From the NCBI GenBank assembly GCA_964587915.1, contig CAZPMK010000025.1, positions 1 through 23,660 of the forward strand: DNA of 23,660 nucleotides. Reading direction: 5' to 3'. A model generated the notes under the pieces. It made no database searches. It saw only the letters and a list, made by a program, of their open reading frames with translations, and was not told the origin of the DNA. A program made the position numbers and the translations under genes. Numbering within the stretch: position 1 is the first letter of the stretch; every line of letters begins with the position of its first letter. Positions 22,431 through 23,660 of the stretch are shown here, one piece after another. Source of the DNA: CAG-177 sp964587915. GTDB lineage: Bacteria; Bacillota; Clostridia; Oscillospirales; Acutalibacteraceae.

Positions 22431-23660
22431 TCAATCTCTGTATTCTTCAACAACAAAGGCTTCGAGAATGTCGCCCTCTTTGATGTCGTTGAACTTGGTA
22501 AGACCGATACCGCAGTCAAAGCCGGAGGCAACCTCCTTGACATCATCCTTGAAGCGGCGCAGAGATGCCATTTCGTCCTCAAAGACAACTATGCCGTCTC
22601 TGACAACGCGAATCTTTGCATTTCTCGTAATCTTGCCGTTCACAACGTGACAGCCGGCTATATTGCCAACGGAAGAAATTTTAACAACCTGACGAACCTC
22701 GGCTCTGCCGATGTCAACATCTCTGAATTTCGGAGCAAGCATACCCTTGATAGCGGCTTCAATCTCCTCGATGCAGTCATAGATAACTCTGTAGGTTCTG
22801 ATTTCAACGCCGTCACGCTCCGCATTATCTGCCGCAACGCCGTCGGGACGAACGTTAAAGCCTACGATAATTGCGTTTGAAGCGTTGGCAAGCATAACAT
22901 CGCTTTCGCTTATTGCACCTACGCCGCTGTGAATGACCTTAACTCTGACCTCGTCGTTCGAGAGCTTGAGAAGGCTCTGTTTAACGGCCTCCGCCGAGCC
23001 TTGAACGTCCGCTTTGATTATAATGTTAAGGTCTTTCAGCTCGCCCTCTTTGATGGAGGCAAAGAGGTTATCGAGAGTAACCTTTTGATATTCCTTGAAC
23101 TGTTCTTCCTTTGCCTTGGACTTTCTTTGCTCGACAAGCTCTCTTGCAAGACGCTCATCATTAACGGCGTCAAAGCCGTCACCTGCCTGCGGAACCTCGT
23201 CAAGACCCATGATTTCAACAGGAACTGAGGGACCTGCGGCGTCTACCTTTCTGCCCTTATCGTCCGTCATAACTCTTACTCTGCCCACGGCAGTGCCGGC
23301 AACAATGATGTCGCCCGATTTAAGAGTACCGTTCTGTACAAGAAGAGTTGATACGGGGCCTCTGCCCTTATCAAGTCTTGCTTCAATTACAACGCCCTTT
23401 GCCGAACGGTTGGGATTTGCTTTAAGCTCCTGCATTTCCGCAACAAGAAGGACGGATTCAAGCAGGCTGTCTATGCCCTGTCTCGTCAAAGCCGAAACGG
23501 GTACGCAAATGGTCTCGCCGCCCCACTCCTCGGGAACAAGCTCATATTCGGTGAGCTGCTGAAGAACTCTGTCGGGATTTGCAGCAGGTTTATCCATCTT
23601 ATTTATCGCAACGATTATCTGCACTCCGGCAGCCTTTGCGTGGTTGATAGCCTCGATAGT
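22431..23660 (-). CDS. infB: Translation initiation factor IF-2, C-terminal part (cut by window edge)
   Basis: IF-2 is the GTPase that places fMet-tRNA on the 30S subunit and drives subunit joining. The frame is open through the right edge, giving 409 residues of the C-terminal part; the N-terminal region and most of the P-loop side of the G domain are missing. The first codons read TIEAINHAKAAGVQIIVAIN, then the G4 motif NKMDKP and the G5 motif SAL. Domain II, domain III (EGELKDLNIIIKADVQGSAE; GVGAISESDVMLANAS) and the tRNA-binding domain IV ending GIGLTKFNDIKEGDILEAFV follow. A GTG at 23624 is internal and is not the start. Confidence 0.97.
   Translation of the reverse strand, partial: TIEAINHAKAAGVQIIVAINKMDKPAANPDRVLQQLTEYELVPEEWGGETICVPVSALTRQGIDSLLESVLLVAEMQELKANPNRSAKGVVIEARLDKGRGPVSTLLVQNGTLKSGDIIVAGTAVGRVRVMTDDKGRKVDAAGPSVPVEIMGLDEVPQAGDGFDAVNDERLARELVEQRKSKAKEEQFKEYQKVTLDNLFASIKEGELKDLNIIIKADVQGSAEAVKQSLLKLSNDEVRVKVIHSGVGAISESDVMLANASNAIIVGFNVRPDGVAADNAERDGVEIRTYRVIYDCIEEIEAAIKGMLAPKFRDVDIGRAEVRQVVKISSVGNIAGCHVVNGKITRNAKIRVVRDGIVVFEDEMASLRRFKDDVKEVASGFDCGIGLTKFNDIKEGDILEAFVVEEYRD

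Noticed and set aside
1..23660. Mobile elements, CRISPR arrays, tRNA/rRNA genes, phage or defence genes
   Set aside because: None was seen on either strand: gene content is uniformly housekeeping, intergenic gaps are short, and there is no tandem-repeat array or transposase-like frame.

Overview
The window looks like core chromosome of a low-to-mid GC Gram-positive anaerobe, most likely a member of the Clostridia (Oscillospiraceae/Ruminococcaceae-like). The support is the hrcA-grpE-dnaK-dnaJ operon with a perfect CIRCE element, an infB-rbfA-nrnA block, a tmcAL/ackA neighbourhood, a 'str' block whose promoters are close to the sigma-A consensus, and strong GGAGG-type ribosome binding sites. 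This placement is inferred from gene content and protein style; no 16S rRNA gene is present.

Layout, left to right. Positions 1-11183 are all on the minus strand and read right to left as rpoB, rpoC, rpsL, rpsG, fusA and tuf (tuf is cut by the left edge). At least three sigma-A-like promoters feed this block: one 147 bases upstream of rpoB, one in the rpoC-rpsL gap, and one in the fusA-tuf gap. Upstream of rpoB, in place of the usual rplKAJL genes, lies tmcAL (11518-12693, minus), which modifies elongator tRNA-Met using acetate. Divergent from tmcAL is a plus-strand unit (12800-15506): acetate kinase ackA, a NahK-like sugar kinase, and a small unknown gene joined to the kinase by an ATGA overlap. 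This unit converges on a minus-strand heat-shock operon (15551-20888): hrcA, grpE, dnaK, dnaJ and a HAD phosphatase, driven by a TTGACA-N17-TATAGT promoter with CIRCE just downstream. A strong bidirectional terminator separates the two. At the right edge, infB (partial), rbfA and nrnA form the tail of the translation-initiation and ribosome-maturation operon.

The genes serve transcription (RpoB, RpoC), translation (S12, S7, EF-G, EF-Tu, IF-2, RbfA, TmcAL), RNA turnover (NrnA), protein folding (HrcA-controlled DnaK system) and acetate/sugar phosphate metabolism (AckA, NahK-like kinase). TmcAL consumes acetate and ATP, and AckA interconverts acetate and acetyl phosphate, so the divergent pair makes metabolic sense.

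I found no mobile elements, CRISPR arrays, tRNA or rRNA genes, phage genes or defence genes, and no evidence of a large undescribed system. The items most worth a second look are regulatory: a third CIRCE-type half-site that creates two mutually exclusive hairpins in the hrcA leader; a perfect 6-3-6 palindrome between the -35 and -10 boxes of the rpsL promoter, followed by a leader hairpin; a structured rpsL-rpsG spacer; and a small unknown protein translationally coupled to the NahK-like kinase.
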